DNA of 47,474 nt from Holophagaceae bacterium (GCA_003165415.1 PLUC01000110.1:1-47474), one strand, 5' to 3'; shown: positions 26,626 to 34,586, numbered from the stretch's first letter. Program-made: numbers and translations. Notes: a model not told the origin generated them from the sequence alone.

Positions 26626-27046
26626 GGAAGCTCCGAAGGGGGATTGGGGGGTGGGGCCGGGGTTGGTGGGGTGGCTCAAGGATAACGCCATTGAACAGGT
26701 TCTGTCCCAAATCATCCCGGCCTTCCATGGGCGGGGGCCCTGGCCGGCCTGCCTTGACCGAACGGTTGGATGGTTGCCGTCCCTTGTCAAAATATTAAAT
26801 TATTATTGTTTATAAATAGACTCGAATCAATTCTATGAACTTTTTGACTTAGTTCATCATATCTTGCATTCACAATTTTAAATTAAGGCGTTTTTATTTT
26901 CTCTATTATATTATATGTATTATAAAAATTTTTCAATTAATAACGATTGGATATCCCATTTGACAAAATCACAAGGGACTTTAACCTGATATTCCTCTGT
27001 GCAAGGCGCATAGGGACGATTCAAAACCATGCTATTTGGAGTATAC
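26626..27046. promoter_or_regulatory. AT-rich non-coding region upstream of the peptide genes
   Basis: This 421-base gap holds no convincing gene. From about 26780 to 27010 base composition drops sharply: 25 G or C in the 120 bases 26821-26940 (21%), against the G+C-rich surroundings. It contains many TATAAT-like hexamers, for example around 26805-26815 and 26900-26925, and a TTGACT at about 26843. Such a stretch suits a strong or nucleoid-protein-silenced promoter for the downstream peptide genes, or it came with them. No specific transcription start can be fixed. Confidence 0.6.
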
Positions 27047-27394
27047 ATGCAATTTAAAAATGCCCTCGGTCTGGTTGCATTGGATGACCGGGATCTCGAG
27101 TGGGTAACCGGATCCGTCCTACCCCCTTTCGACCCGTGGAAATGGGGACCAGGGAAAGGTGGGGAGGTGCACGTCGACCTTTCCGGGCCTCCCCTCACGG
27201 GAACCGTCGGCGGCAGCTATTCCGATGCCAACGGCAGCAGGATCGCGGGAGCCCTGTCCACGGACGGCATGGGCTGGTCGGCCGGGGTTGGTGGCTCCGT
27301 GACGTCGCGATCCGGTATGACCTCGATATCGGGATCGGCCCAATCGGATGGTCACGACTGGATGGTCCTGGGCAGCATCACCCTCAGGTTCTAA
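27047..27394 (+). CDS. Candidate secreted peptide with double-glycine-type leader (peptide 1)
   Basis: A 115-residue protein. Residues 11-23 fit the double-glycine leader pattern read back from the predicted cut after S23: L12 (-12), D16 (-8), L17 (-7), V20 (-4), G22 (-2), S23 (-1, GS variant). Such leaders are cleaved by C39 peptidase domains of ABC exporters. The rest (24-115) starts with an aromatic, Pro-rich piece and continues as Gly/Ser-rich alternating strands ending in LRF, unlike a classical bacteriocin. GGAG lies 5 bases before the ATG at 27047, preferred over the ATG at 27029. No family is recognised. The next gene begins 2 bases after the stop. Confidence 0.65.
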   Translation: MQFKNALGLVALDDRDLEWVTGSVLPPFDPWKWGPGKGGEVHVDLSGPPLTGTVGGSYSDANGSRIAGALSTDGMGWSAGVGGSVTSRSGMTSISGSAQSDGHDWMVLGSITLRF

Positions 27395-27396
27395 CC

Positions 27397-27657
27397 ATGT
27401 CGCCGCAATGGTTCAACCCAACCGGCGAAGGCAGGCCGAACGGCGGGCCCTTGGCGCCCCTCCTCCCTGAAGATTGCCTGGAAATACGGGGAGGCGCCCC
27501 GCCTGGATGCGCCAGCACGCCACCGCACGCTCTTTCGAGGCCGGTGCTCCCGGTGCCGCTGCCCTTCCCGAAACCCCCTCGGCCCATGCCCTTCCCGTTC
27601 CCGAAGCCCCAGCCCGGGCCGTTCCCGAACCCCATGCCGTCGCCGTACCCGAGATGA
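27397..27657 (+). CDS. Candidate proline-rich cationic peptide with GG leader (peptide 2)
   Basis: An 86-residue protein. Leader residues 22-33 fit the double-glycine pattern: L22 (-12), D26 (-8), C27 (-7, usually Leu), I30 (-4), G32-G33. The predicted core (34-86) has 23 Pro in 53 residues, largely as X-Pro dipeptides, with five Lys/Arg and no acidic residue. That resembles proline-rich antimicrobial peptides, which bind the ribosome, although sequence homology is not shown. Codons have G or C in most third positions, supporting real coding. The start is 2 bases after the previous stop, indicating coupled translation. A Cys lies at 38. No exporter or immunity gene is recognisable nearby. Confidence 0.6.
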   Translation: MSPQWFNPTGEGRPNGGPLAPLLPEDCLEIRGGAPPGCASTPPHALSRPVLPVPLPFPKPPRPMPFPFPKPQPGPFPNPMPSPYPR

Positions 27658-27681
27658 CCCTGACCATGGACCCCAGGGTCA
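27655..27681. terminator. Hairpin between the converging peptide and kinase genes
   Basis: Arms TGACCCTG (27655-27662) and CAGGGTCA (27674-27681) are perfectly complementary. They contain the stop codons of both converging genes. It may serve as a bidirectional terminator, though no T-run follows. Confidence 0.45.
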
Positions 27682-29646
27682 CTTGGCCAGGACCTCCCGG
27701 AGCACCCAGGCCGCCAGGATGGCCAGGACGCCGAAAGCGGCCAGCAGCCAGGGACGGACCTGGCGCGGCCGGACCGGGGCGGCGGGCGCGGGTGGGGGGA
27801 GGGCCGGGATCCCGGGACCGGGCTCCAATCCCGAAAGGGTGGGCGTATCCTCCATGGCGCTGGCCGCGGGCACCGGCGTGGCCTGACCCCGGGGTTCCGG
27901 GAGGGTGGCGGGGGTGAGTTCCGGCAGGGGGGGCGCGAACCGGGTGGACAGCAGGGACTCCGACTCCTCCCGGGTCCCCTTCAGCAACGTGTTCACGTAC
28001 TCCGCCAGGTCGTGCTCGCTCGGTTCGTAACCATGCTTGGCCAGCAGGGCCTTCAGGTCCCGCTCCAGCATTCGCGCCGAAGCGTAGCGCCGGTCCACAT
28101 CCTTCTGCAGGACCTTTTCGAGGATGGCCCCCATTTCCACGGAGATGCCAGGGTTGAGGGTGCGGACGTCCATCACCTTGCCCAAGCGCACTTTCTCCAG
28201 GACACCCAGTTCCGAATCGGCCTGGAAACACCTCTCCCCGGTGAGCAGTTCCGCCAGGACCAGACCGAGGGAGTAGATGTCGGAGCGTCCGTCCAGAGGC
28301 TGCCCGAGGGCCTGTTCGGGGCTCATGTAGAGCAGCTTCCCCTTCAGGGAGCCGGACAGGGTCTGGGTGCTCTTGGAGGCTGCCTTGGCGATGCCGAAAT
28401 CCACCAGCTTCACTGCCCCCTCGTAGGAGATCAGGATGTTCTGGGGACTGATGTCCCGGTGGACGAGCTTGAGCTCCTTGTCGTCGATGGCCCGCTTCCG
28501 GTGGGCGTAGTCCAAGGCGCCCGCCACCTTCATGATGACCGTGGCGGCCAGGGCTTCCGGCATGGGGAGCTTGTATTCCCTGACCTTGCGCAGCAGGTTG
28601 CGCAGATCCCGGCCATCCACGTATTCCATGGCGATGTAATAGAAACCGCTGGCTTTCCCCAGATCGAATATCTGCACGATATTGGGATGGCTGAGCTGGG
28701 CCGCCAGCTTCGCCTCGTCGATGAACATCCGGACAAACTCGTCGGTGTCCGACAAGTGGGGAAGAATCCGTTTGATCGCCACGATCTTTTCGAAGTTGTG
28801 GACCCCGCGCTGCCGGGCCTTGAACAATTCGGCCATGCCCCCGACCGCCACCTTTTCCAGCAGGTTGTAGTTCCCGAACTGCTCCAGGACCTCTTCCGCT
28901 TCGGGGCCGCCGGGGGGGAGCTCAGCCGGGGCGGTGACAGCGGCGATGGCCGGAGCTTGGGCAGCGGGCAACGAGGGAACCGTCATGCCCGGACGGGTCT
29001 TGGTTTCTCCCACCACCGGGGCCGACGCAGGGGCGGGAACCGGACGGGGCGCAGCCGCCGGAAGGGGCACCGGAGCGGGGGATGGGGCCGCCGCCACGGT
29101 CTCCGGCGCGGGGGGCCGGGCCGCCGCCACGGGCTCCGGCGCGGGGGGCCGGGCCGCCGCCAGGGGCTCCAGCGCGGGAGGCGGGGCCGCCGCCGGGGGC
29201 TCCGCCATGGGCGCCCCCTCCAGATCGCTGAGGATGTCGCCGAACAGGTCCTCGGCCGTGTACTTCCGTGCCGGCTCGCCGCCTACCTTCAGCAACCGGC
29301 CCAGGTGGTCGGCCCAGGCCTCCGGGCCCGCTTGGCGGTCCAGGCGGGACATCGGCTCCAGTTCTTCCGGATCGAACCACCCGGGATCCTGCCCGGGCGC
29401 GCCCAGGGCGACCAGAGGCAGCTGCGGATTCCTGGCCCGCAGGGCCCGGAGTGCCACGATCCCCCGGGGACCCACGGTGGCGGGATCGAACACCGCGAGG
29501 TCGGGCATGGCTCCATCGGCCAGCGGAGCGGCCGGGTCCGAACTGTCGGCCCAATCCAGATCCCAGCCCTGGGCTTCCATTTCCTGGAGGAGGCCTGGGG
29601 TGCGGAAGGCAGCTCCGTCCAGGACGATAATGGCCAAACGTTTCAT
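27679..29646 (-). CDS. Tail-anchored Ser/Thr protein kinase with pseudo-receiver domain
   Basis: A 655-residue Hanks-type kinase. Residues 1-120 resemble a degenerate receiver domain (start KRLAIIVLDG, DLAVFDP near the phosphorylation site). A long Ala/Pro linker (145-245) contains tandem ARPPAPE-type repeats. The kinase domain (about 258-530) has the VGGMAE loop, K292, HRDISPQN with D398 and DFG with D416, all intact. A second Pro-rich stretch precedes one C-terminal membrane helix (about 631-648), placing the kinase in the cytoplasm on the inner membrane. The substrate is unknown. GAGGGA just before the ATG supports the start. It is divergent from rpsU and convergent with the peptide genes. 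Confidence 0.92.
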   Translation of the reverse strand: MKRLAIIVLDGAAFRTPGLLQEMEAQGWDLDWADSSDPAAPLADGAMPDLAVFDPATVGPRGIVALRALRARNPQLPLVALGAPGQDPGWFDPEELEPMSRLDRQAGPEAWADHLGRLLKVGGEPARKYTAEDLFGDILSDLEGAPMAEPPAAAPPPALEPLAAARPPAPEPVAAARPPAPETVAAAPSPAPVPLPAAAPRPVPAPASAPVVGETKTRPGMTVPSLPAAQAPAIAAVTAPAELPPGGPEAEEVLEQFGNYNLLEKVAVGGMAELFKARQRGVHNFEKIVAIKRILPHLSDTDEFVRMFIDEAKLAAQLSHPNIVQIFDLGKASGFYYIAMEYVDGRDLRNLLRKVREYKLPMPEALAATVIMKVAGALDYAHRKRAIDDKELKLVHRDISPQNILISYEGAVKLVDFGIAKAASKSTQTLSGSLKGKLLYMSPEQALGQPLDGRSDIYSLGLVLAELLTGERCFQADSELGVLEKVRLGKVMDVRTLNPGISVEMGAILEKVLQKDVDRRYASARMLERDLKALLAKHGYEPSEHDLAEYVNTLLKGTREESESLLSTRFAPPLPELTPATLPEPRGQATPVPAASAMEDTPTLSGLEPGPGIPALPPPAPAAPVRPRQVRPWLLAAFGVLAILAAWVLREVLAK

Positions 29647-29816
29647 ATTCCCTCAGGGCATGCTTGATTGTATCCGTTCGCCCGGACTTGCCCAGTGCTC
29701 TGGTTCCAGGATCAAGGGTGGTAATAGCTGCGGAAACAGGATAACCTGGGAGCCGGCCCTGATTCCGGCAACGGAAAATTCCGGGCGAATCCCAGGCGAA
29801 AGGAGGTGTCCCCACC

Positions 29817-30023
29817 ATGCCACTGGTCAAAATCAAGGAAGACGAGACCTTCGAAAATGCTCTCCGCCGTTTCAAGCGGAAATGCGAAAAGTCCGGCATT
29901 CTCAGCGAGCTGAAAAAGCGCCAGCACTACGAGAAACCCAGCGCGAAGCGCAAGCGCAAGATGCTCGCGGCGAGAAAGAAGACCCTCAAACGCCTCGCCC
30001 AGGAGCGAAGGCTGATGGGCTGA
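29817..30023 (+). CDS. rpsU: Ribosomal protein bS21
   Basis: A 68-residue basic protein matching small-subunit protein S21 throughout: [20 protein letters not shown] at the start and a Lys/Arg-rich helix at the end. S21 assists base-pairing of mRNA with 16S rRNA at initiation. The start is preceded by AAAGGAGGTG, an almost perfect Shine-Dalgarno sequence. Its last 47 bases are repeated 103 bases downstream. The gap to the divergent kinase gene (29647-29816) should hold both promoters. Confidence 0.97.
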   Translation: MPLVKIKEDETFENALRRFKRKCEKSGILSELKKRQHYEKPSAKRKRKMLAARKKTLKRLAQERRLMG

Positions 30024-30127
30024 TCCAGCCTAGCAGCCCTGGGGGGAGGTTTCGCGTATCCGCGCAGCGGATACCGAAAGGAAGACACTGAAACGCCTCG
30101 CCCAGGAGCGGAGATTGATGGGCTGAT
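29978..30127 (+). repeat. Imperfect direct repeat of the rpsU 3' end
   Basis: Bases 29978-30024 (the end of rpsU including the stop) recur at 30081-30127. The second copy encodes the same residues [11 protein letters not shown]-stop, with differences in three adjacent codons being synonymous. Between the copies is a short segment with a perfect 8-bp palindrome at 30056-30074. It looks like the scar of an insertion into rpsU that carried its own replacement gene end. Confidence 0.75.
30056..30074. repeat. Palindrome GTATCCGC-GCA-GCGGATAC
   Basis: A perfect 8-bp inverted repeat around a 3-base loop, located inside the spacer between the two copies of the rpsU 3' end. It may be part of the inserted unit. 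Confidence 0.6.
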
Positions 30128-30153
30128 GCCCCCCTTGTCCGATGTACGATGAG

Positions 30154-30177
30154 AAGGCCCGCCCAGCGGGCCTTTTT
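30154..30177 (+). terminator. Intrinsic terminator after rpsU
   Basis: The 9-bp stem AAGGCCCGC (30154-30162) and GCGGGCCTT (30166-30174) is followed by a T-run. It ends the rpsU transcript. Because it lies directly before mutS2, the latter's true start cannot be upstream of it. Confidence 0.85.
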
Positions 30178-30184
30178 GCTGCCC

Positions 30185-32620
30185 ATGAACCTCGATACGA
30201 TCCCCAATGCCGAACTGGAAGCCATCGAGTTTCCCACCCTCACCGGCCTCGTGGCCCGGGGGGCCCGCACGCGCCTGGGCCGGGAGGCGCTTTCCCGCCT
30301 TTCCCCCTGGGACGGCCTGAGGGGCCTGCGCCGGCTGCGCCAGATGGAACTGGGCCCGCTCTGGGCCAAGGATCCCTCGGCCCTGCCCGTGGTGCCCTTC
30401 GACGAGGCCCTGGACGAGGTCCTGAACCCGCTGGGCTGGCCCCTGCCTGAACACTGGCGGCAGCTGCGCGAGGGGCTCCGCGGGTGCGCCCAGCTGCTCC
30501 GGAGCATCGCGGCGGTGGCATGGCCGGAGGGGGCGGCGGCGCCCGAAGGCACCGAGCCGGGCATCGACCTGCTCCAGGTGACGGCAGCCCTGCTCCCCGA
30601 TCCCATGCCCCTGGCCGACCTGCTGGCCCGCAGCTTCACCGAGGACGGCCAGCTGGACCCCATGAAGGTGCCCGGCCTGGCCGAACTCTACCGGGCCCGC
30701 ACCAGGTGCTTCCAGGCGGTGCAGAACCGCCTGCAGAAAACCCTCCGGGATGTACCGGAAGCCTTCCAGGAGACCAACATCGTCGAACGCAACGGCCGCC
30801 AGTGCCTGGCGGTCCGGGTGGAGCGCAGGAGCATGGTGCCCGGGCTGGTGCTGGACCGCTCCAGCAGCGGCGCCACCGTGTTCCTGGAGCCGTTCGAGGC
30901 GGTCCAGCTCAACAACGACCTGGTGGAGGCCGAGCAGGAATACACCCAGGCGGTGCACGCCTTCCTGCGCGACCTTCTGGACCGGCTGCGGGACCGCCGG
31001 TTCGACTTCGAGCGCTGGCACCGGTTCCAGGCCGACGCCGACGAGGCCCTGGCCCTGCTGCGCTGGGGCGCTCTGTGCGACGGCATCCTGCCCGATCTCG
31101 GCCAGGACCGGCTGCACCTGCTGGACGCCCGCCACCCCCTGCTCCTGCCCGGGGTCCGGGCCGCCCTGGAGCTGGAGCCGCTGGACCACGACGCGGTGCC
31201 GCTCACCCTGGAACTGGACCGGGAGCGCCCGGGCGTGGTCATCTCCGGTTCCAACACCGGCGGCAAGACCGTGGTCCTCAAGACCGTCGGCCTGCTCACG
31301 GCGCTGGCCCGGGCCGGCTGCGCCATCCCCGCCCGGGCCGGCACGGAGGTCCCGGAGCTGGTCACCCTCCACGCCGACATCGGCGACCACCAGACCCTGG
31401 TCGGCAGCCTGTCCACCTTCTCCAGCCACATCCTGCACCTGAAGCAGATCATCGCCCAGGCCAAGCGCGGCGGCCTGGTGCTGCTGGACGAGCTGGGCAC
31501 CGGCACCGACCCCAAGGAGGGCGCCGCCCTGGGCATCGCCCTGCTCCAGGCCCTGTCGCGCCGCCAGTGCTGGGTGCTCTGCTCCACCCACCTGGGCGAG
31601 ATCAGCCAGTGGGCCCTGCGCCACCCGAGGTTCCAGAACGCCTCGGTGCAGTTCGACGAAGAGCGGCTGGCCCCCACCTACCGGCTGCTGGTGGGCATGC
31701 CCGGCCAGAGCCGGGCCCTCACCATCGCCGCCAAGCTGGGCCTGCCCGCGTTCATCCTGGAGCACGCCGAAAAGGTCCTGGGCAAGCGCGAACAGGACTG
31801 GCGCGAGTTCCTGCGCCAGCTGGAGGCCGACCGCCTGCGCATCATGGAGGAGGCGGCAGCCCTGGAGGAGCGCTCCGCCCTGCTGGAGAAGGACCGCCAG
31901 ATCCTGGCCCGCCGGGAGGAAGCCCTCCGCGACCAGCAGGACAAGTTCCAGCGCGAATCCAAGGAAAAGGTCCAGCGGGTGCTCGATTTCCTGGACCACG
32001 AGTCCAGGCGCCTGGTGAAGGAGCTCAAGGAGAAGCAGAAGGCCGCCGAGGCCGGAAACGCCGACCGGATCGGCACCGAAGCCCGGGAGCGGATCCGCAC
32101 CATGGAGCAGATCGCCCGGGCCGAGCTGGGGGCGGAGGCCCCCAGGCGCCCGGCCCCGGACCAGCCCCAGCTCAAGGAGGGCGGCTTCGCCCGCCACCGG
32201 GGCCTGGGGGTGGAAGGCCGGATCACCGCCATGAAGGGCGACCGGGTCACCCTGCAGACCCTCCAGGGCCGGCAGATGGAGGCCCGGGCCGGCGAACTGG
32301 AGCCGGTCTTCCGCGGCGACCTGGGCCCGGCCGCCCCGGCCCGGGGCCAGCTGCGCCTTCGGGCCGAGGCCGCGGAGACCCAGTCCGAAATCAACCTCAT
32401 CGGCCGCGCCTCGGACGACGTGGACACCGAGATCCACCGGTTCGTGGAAAGCTCCATCGCCGCCGGCCAGAAGTTCATCCGAGTGGTGCACGGCCACGGC
32501 ACCGGCCGGCTCAAGGCCGCCGTGCGGGCGGCGCTGAAGGGCCATCCGGGCATCGCCAAAGTGGAGGACGCCCCCCAGAACCAGGGCGGGGCCGGGGCGA
32601 CGCTGATCACTTTAAGGTAG
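30185..32620 (+). CDS. mutS2: MutS2-family DNA/ribosome-rescue ATPase with Smr domain
   Basis: An 811-residue MutS2 protein. The N-terminal lever/clamp region (about 1-280) is followed by the MutS ATPase with SNTGGKTV Walker A (about 360-367), LLDELGTGTDP Walker B and the STH switch. A long coiled coil (about 520-640), a KOW-like segment and the C-terminal Smr domain with HGHGTGRLK (about 770-778) follow. MutS2 suppresses recombination and, in Bacillus, splits collided ribosomes. Adjacent rpsU and a terminator exclude a longer N terminus. The ATG at 30185 has no strong ribosome binding site. Confidence 0.95.
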   Translation: MNLDTIPNAELEAIEFPTLTGLVARGARTRLGREALSRLSPWDGLRGLRRLRQMELGPLWAKDPSALPVVPFDEALDEVLNPLGWPLPEHWRQLREGLRGCAQLLRSIAAVAWPEGAAAPEGTEPGIDLLQVTAALLPDPMPLADLLARSFTEDGQLDPMKVPGLAELYRARTRCFQAVQNRLQKTLRDVPEAFQETNIVERNGRQCLAVRVERRSMVPGLVLDRSSSGATVFLEPFEAVQLNNDLVEAEQEYTQAVHAFLRDLLDRLRDRRFDFERWHRFQADADEALALLRWGALCDGILPDLGQDRLHLLDARHPLLLPGVRAALELEPLDHDAVPLTLELDRERPGVVISGSNTGGKTVVLKTVGLLTALARAGCAIPARAGTEVPELVTLHADIGDHQTLVGSLSTFSSHILHLKQIIAQAKRGGLVLLDELGTGTDPKEGAALGIALLQALSRRQCWVLCSTHLGEISQWALRHPRFQNASVQFDEERLAPTYRLLVGMPGQSRALTIAAKLGLPAFILEHAEKVLGKREQDWREFLRQLEADRLRIMEEAAALEERSALLEKDRQILARREEALRDQQDKFQRESKEKVQRVLDFLDHESRRLVKELKEKQKAAEAGNADRIGTEARERIRTMEQIARAELGAEAPRRPAPDQPQLKEGGFARHRGLGVEGRITAMKGDRVTLQTLQGRQMEARAGELEPVFRGDLGPAAPARGQLRLRAEAAETQSEINLIGRASDDVDTEIHRFVESSIAAGQKFIRVVHGHGTGRLKAAVRAALKGHPGIAKVEDAPQNQGGAGATLITLR

Positions 32621-32754
32621 GTAAGTCCAGCCCCTACCGCGCCAACGCCTACCGCACCTTCCGCGCCGGGGACGGCGGAGCCTGGACGGCCAAGGTCCTG
32701 GGCCCGGACGGCGCGGAGATCGGGTCGGCCTGCTTCACCGTGGAAATCAGCTAG
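32621..32754 (+). pseudogene. Fragment of a DUF2914-like gene
   Basis: After mutS2 a frame with no start codon of its own reads about 43 residues to a stop at 32752-32754. It contains YRTFRAGDGG, AWTAKVLGPDG and ACFTVEI, in the order seen at the C terminus of DUF2914 domains, a family of envelope-associated beta domains. Its upstream part overlaps mutS2 in another frame, so the 5' end has been lost. I read it as a remnant of a gene truncated by deletion or insertion. Confidence 0.4.
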
Positions 32755-32809
32755 AACTCCCGCCCGCGGAGGTGCATCCTTGGGCATCCTTTTTTTCCAG
32801 GAGCCGCCC

Positions 32810-34246
32810 ATGCGCTTCCTTCTCGTTGCGTCCCTGCCCTGCCTGCTGGCGGCCCAGACGGCCCCGGAAACGGTCACCACCCTCCGCGACCAGCAGGCCC
32901 TGGCCGTGACCATCTACAACAGCAACCTGGCCCTGGTGCGGGACCAGCGGGAAGTGCGGCTGCCCAAGGGGGACGTGGAGCTGGCCTACCAGGAAGTGGC
33001 CGCGCTGATCCGCCCGGAAACCGCGCTCCTGCGCAACCTCACCGACCCCAAGGGGTTCTGGATCAACGAGCAGAACTTCGACTTCGATCTGCTCACTCCG
33101 CAGAAGCTCCTCGAGAAATTCGTGGGCCGGAAGGTGACCGTGGTGACCCCGACCCCGAACCCGTCCGGACCAGGCTCCAGAGAGGTGCGCGAGGAGGCCG
33201 AGGTGCTGGCCACCAACAACGGCGTGGTGCTGAAGTTCCCGGACCGGATCGAGACCGCCGCCCCCGGCCGCATCGTCTACCCCGAGGTGCCCGGCAACCT
33301 GAGGGCCCGGCCCACCCTGGTGCTCAACCTGCACTCGGCCGCCGACCGGACCCAGAAGCTGGAGCTGACCTACCTCACCGGCGGCCTCACCTGGCAGGCG
33401 GACTACGTGGCCAACCTGGGGCCCGACGCCAAGACCCTGGACCTGGGCGGCTGGGTCACCCTCACCAACCAGAGCGGCTCCGCCTATCCCCAGGCCACCC
33501 TCCAGCTGGTGGCCGGGGACGTGCACACGGTGGAGAAGAAGCTGCGCAAGATCGGCTCCGGGGCCGCCCGGAACGAGATGGCCATGGCCGAACGCCCCAA
33601 GATGGCGGAGGAGAGCCTGTTCGAGTACCACCTCTACACCCTCGACCGGCCCACCACCCTAAAGGAGAACCAGACCAAGCAGGTCGCCCTGCTGGATGCC
33701 AGCGACGTGCCGGTGCGCCGGGAATACCTGCTCATGGGCCAGAACTGGTACTACCTGGACCGCTACGGCGACCTGGGCGACAACCTGAAGGTGGGGGTGT
33801 TCGTGGAGTTCGACAACCGCACCGAGTCCGGCCTGGGCATGCCCCTGCCCAAGGGCGTGATCCGGGTCTACCAGCGGGACAGCGCGGGCCGGCCCCAGTT
33901 CGTGGGGGAGGACGCCATCGACCACACCCCGCGCAACGAGACCGTCCAGCTCAAGCTGGGCGATGCCTTCGATCTGACCGCCCGCCGCAAGCAGACCGAC
34001 TTCAAGAGCCTGGGCGCCCAGGGCCAGTACCGCAACGTGTGCGAAACCGCCTACCAGGTGGAGCTGAAGAACGCCAAGAAGGAGCCGGTCACCATCACCG
34101 TGCTGGAACCGCTGCAGGGGGACTGGGAGATCACCCAGAACAACCAGCCGTTCACCAAGGAGCGTTCAGGCATGGCCAAGTTCCTGGTGAACGTGCCCGC
34201 CTCGGGCAGCGCCACCCTGAGCTACCGTGCCCGGATTCGATGGTAA
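32810..34246 (+). CDS. DUF4139-domain secreted protein
   Basis: A 478-residue exported protein. The signal peptide (1-15) is cut at LLAAQ. The body matches the DUF4139 family: beta-rich segments including IYNSNLALVRDQR near the N terminus and LTYLTGGLTWQADY in the middle, then the QGDWEI and C-terminal SYRARIRW strands. Its function in bacteria is not known. The ATG at 32810 has AGGAG at suitable spacing; an earlier ATG at 32780 lacks one. It stands alone between the gene fragment and the tRNA-like region. Confidence 0.85.
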   Translation: MRFLLVASLPCLLAAQTAPETVTTLRDQQALAVTIYNSNLALVRDQREVRLPKGDVELAYQEVAALIRPETALLRNLTDPKGFWINEQNFDFDLLTPQKLLEKFVGRKVTVVTPTPNPSGPGSREVREEAEVLATNNGVVLKFPDRIETAAPGRIVYPEVPGNLRARPTLVLNLHSAADRTQKLELTYLTGGLTWQADYVANLGPDAKTLDLGGWVTLTNQSGSAYPQATLQLVAGDVHTVEKKLRKIGSGAARNEMAMAERPKMAEESLFEYHLYTLDRPTTLKENQTKQVALLDASDVPVRREYLLMGQNWYYLDRYGDLGDNLKVGVFVEFDNRTESGLGMPLPKGVIRVYQRDSAGRPQFVGEDAIDHTPRNETVQLKLGDAFDLTARRKQTDFKSLGAQGQYRNVCETAYQVELKNAKKEPVTITVLEPLQGDWEITQNNQPFTKERSGMAKFLVNVPASGSATLSYRARIRW

Positions 34247-34586
34247 GTATTTAATAATAAATCGTTTAATGCTCACCTTCCGGCCGATGTGACCAAAGTC
34301 AACGCGTTACATGCGGAACGCGACTAAATTTGAACGGTGGACGCCGTGCTGCGTGTCTGGTTTAACGACCACCCAAGACATCTGACTGGCGCCATGGTTG
34401 CGGACGAGCCGGTGGAATCGGCAGACACGTCCAGCGTGAGGCAGCGGCGCTGAGATGGATTTGCAAGCACCCTCAGGACTTGCCCCAATGGGTTTAGCAT
34501 AATTCGACTATTTTTTATCGATTAAATTTTCACGATTCACCCGCCCTCCACCCTCATTCCCCAACCCAGCAATCAGGGAGTTCTCG
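34247..34586. promoter_or_regulatory. Non-coding leader region of the hydrogenase operon
   Basis: This 340-base gap holds no protein gene. An AT-rich start (34247-34270) is followed by a hairpin with 6-bp arms at 34303-34308 and 34317-34322. A tRNA-Leu-like remnant spans about 34400-34498. A second AT-rich patch (34500-34532) is the likeliest promoter for hydBAC. No FNR-type or other recognised operator could be identified by eye. Confidence 0.5.
34400..34498 (+). other. tRNA-Leu-like remnant
   Basis: GCGGACG resembles a tRNA-Leu acceptor arm. The D-arm follows as GTGGAATCGGCAGACAC, with a GTG/CAC stem and typical Leu loop. Further on are GCAAG/CTTGC (an anticodon-type stem around CTCAGGA, the loop of a CAG anticodon, but with four extra bases) and CCCAATGGG, like a class II variable arm. 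Between D-arm and anticodon arm is an extra segment of about 34 bases with its own hairpin, and no T-arm or 3' acceptor is found. It is unlikely to be a working tRNA. A structured regulatory RNA is an alternative. Confidence 0.4.

Noticed and set aside
27474-27917. Plus-strand frame overlapping peptide 2 and the kinase end
   Set aside because: It lacks a ribosome binding site and runs into the kinase gene on the other strand; peptide 2 in the other frame has a leader motif and good start context.
29160-29220. Pro/Ala tandem repeats in the kinase linker as a separate repeat element
   Set aside because: They are in frame with the kinase gene and read as a normal low-complexity linker.
34300-34500. 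Known riboswitch upstream of hydB
   Set aside because: No conserved core of a riboswitch class I know could be recognised; the tRNA-Leu-like arms explain more of the structure.
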